Source of the DNA: an uncultured bacterium
GTDB taxonomy: Bacteria > Bacteroidota > Ignavibacteria > Ignavibacteriales > Melioribacteraceae
Assembly (NCBI GenBank): GCA_937936675.1
Contig: CALDDL010000039.1
Coordinates: 1-7,031 of the forward strand
Direction: 5' to 3'
DNA length: 7,031 nt
This document shows positions 6,378 to 7,031 of the stretch, one piece after another. Each line of letters starts with the position of its first letter. Position 1 is the stretch's first letter. The notes beneath the pieces were generated by a model. The model was not told the DNA's origin. It was given only the letters and a program-made list of their open reading frames with translations, and did no database searches. A program made the position numbers and the translations under genes.

Positions 6378-7031
6378 CTAATCCTTCCAAATAAAATCGA
6401 ATAAAAGATAAGAAGCCGTTCCCATTATTACATCATAACTAATGAGCACTGCAATTTCGACAAAAGCTTTTTCCACCGAATCACCATCCATCGCAAACTT
6501 AGTTAATTCTAAAAGTGTCAATATCAATGGGAGTAAAATAGGAAATGAAAGCACGGGATAAAGCGTCCCTTTGCTGCTCGCCTTTGATATAATTGCCGCA
6601 ATAATCGTAGATGAAATTGCTATGCCGATATTACCGAAGAAAAATGAAATTAGAAACAACGAATAATTCTGTACTGTAAACGATTCAAAAAGGAGAATGA
6701 ATAAAATCGTAATCGCAATATTCATCAAGAATACTAAAAGCAGATTAAATGTTAGCTTACCTGAAAATATTGTCGAGGGAGAAGCGATTAATTGAAGAGT
6801 CATAGTCGTTCCCCTTTCCTCTTCGGAAACAAATGCACGCGATAATCCGGACATTGCCGAGAAAAATATTACAACCCAGAGTAATCCGCCCGTTAGATAT
6901 GGAGTAATTTTTTCGGAACCAATAGAAAATAAAATCACACTTATGGTAACTAGTATAAACATTGCAAGCGCATTAATTGCGTACCGTGTTCTTAGTTCCG
7001 ATTGCCAATCTTTATTAAATAGTGCAAGTGG
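6378..7031 (-). CDS. ccmB: Cytochrome c maturation ABC transporter membrane subunit CcmB, 5' end outside window
   Basis: CcmB is a membrane subunit of the CcmAB(CD) ABC transporter used to load heme onto CcmE for cytochrome c assembly. The frame is open to the window edge, giving 217 residues plus a TAG stop. This is close to the full family length of about 220, so only a few N-terminal residues are missing. The N-terminal part reads LALFNKDWQSELRTRYAIN, matching the family's 'K-D...E-R.R..' opening before the first membrane segment. The characteristic LLWVVIFFSAMSGLSR followed by SEEERGT lies near visible residues 50-75. About six hydrophobic segments are seen. An internal ATG at 6962 starts within the first membrane segment and is not the real start. 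No ccmC follows; znuA begins 2 nt after the stop, which is unusual for a ccm locus. Confidence 0.93.
   Translation of the reverse strand, partial: PLALFNKDWQSELRTRYAINALAMFILVTISVILFSIGSEKITPYLTGGLLWVVIFFSAMSGLSRAFVSEEERGTTMTLQLIASPSTIFSGKLTFNLLLVFLMNIAITILFILLFESFTVQNYSLFLISFFFGNIGIAISSTIIAAIISKASSKGTLYPVLSFPILLPLILTLLELTKFAMDGDSVEKAFVEIAVLISYDVIMGTASYLLFDFIWKD
6382..6388 (-). promoter_or_regulatory. Shine-Dalgarno site for znuA
   Basis: GGAAGGA on the minus strand lies 6 nt before the ATG at 6375 and within the last codons of ccmB. It decides the znuA start in favour of this ATG over the TTG at 6390, and it is the best ribosome site in the window. Confidence 0.7.

Larger units (their letters stand above)
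1..7031 (-). other. Single long minus-strand transcription unit (interior part)
   Basis: All eight genes point the same way. The junctions in transcription order are: ccmB-znuA gap 2 nt, znuA-znuC overlap 4, znuC-znuB overlap 11, znuB-lgt gap 9, lgt-propeller overlap 4, propeller-unknown overlap 1, unknown-methyltransferase gap 2. There is no room between genes for a terminator or a standard promoter, and I see no hairpin followed by a T-run at any junction. Internal promoters inside coding regions cannot be ruled out. Confidence 0.75.

Noticed and set aside
6376..6390. Longer start (TTG at 6390) for znuA
   Set aside because: The ATG at 6375 has GGAAGGA at good spacing and gives a standard short lipoprotein signal peptide; the TTG itself lies at the start of that ribosome site.
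6960..6962. Internal ATG as the start of ccmB
   Set aside because: The frame stays open to 7031 and those 23 codons encode the conserved CcmB N-terminus, so the gene begins outside the window.
1..7031. CRISPR arrays, tRNA or rRNA genes, insertion sequences, and Zur-type operators
   Set aside because: Nearly every base is inside a well-supported coding frame, and I see no spaced direct repeats, inverted terminal repeats, transposase motifs or convincing palindromic operator.

Overview
This window is a tightly packed piece of bacterial chromosome in which every gene I can support lies on the minus strand. In transcription order (right to left) the genes are: ccmB (5' end outside the window), znuA, znuC, znuB, lgt, a secreted beta-propeller (PD40/TolB-like) protein, a small protein of unknown function, and an RsmB/NOP-family RNA methyltransferase (3' end outside the window). 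No gap between genes is longer than 9 nt, and several neighbours overlap by 1 to 11 nt. The window is best read as the inside of one long polycistronic unit whose promoter and terminator both lie outside it. There are no RNA genes, mobile elements, CRISPR arrays or gene-free stretches.

The organism looks like a member of the Bacteroidota/Chlorobiota/Ignavibacteriota group. The DNA is AT-rich. The secreted protein has a signal peptide ending Ala-Gln. The propeller protein has the form I associate with that group, with blocks such as the QLTFGG start and the GYDAEATVSPDG and GYDGGAFFSRD strands. The CcmB/Znu/Lgt proteins fit a diderm with cytochrome c maturation. This placement is by recollection of protein families, not by a search.

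Functionally, most of the window serves the cell envelope. CcmB is a membrane subunit of the cytochrome c maturation ABC transporter. ZnuA, ZnuC and ZnuB form a complete metal (zinc, or possibly manganese/iron) ABC importer: binding lipoprotein, ATPase and permease. Lgt is the enzyme that would lipidate ZnuA at Cys18, so a lipoprotein and its modifying enzyme share a transcript. The propeller protein and the small unknown protein follow, and the methyltransferase is the one cytoplasmic RNA-modification gene.

Four of the seven visible start codons are not ATG (TTG for znuC and lgt, GTG for the propeller protein and the methyltransferase). Points worth a second look are a roughly 100-residue Asn/Ser-rich insertion in the propeller protein, the unknown 141-residue protein, the ccmB-znuA junction, a charged lipoprotein N-terminus on ZnuA and a His-rich tail on ZnuC. 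I see no strong evidence of a wholly new system.
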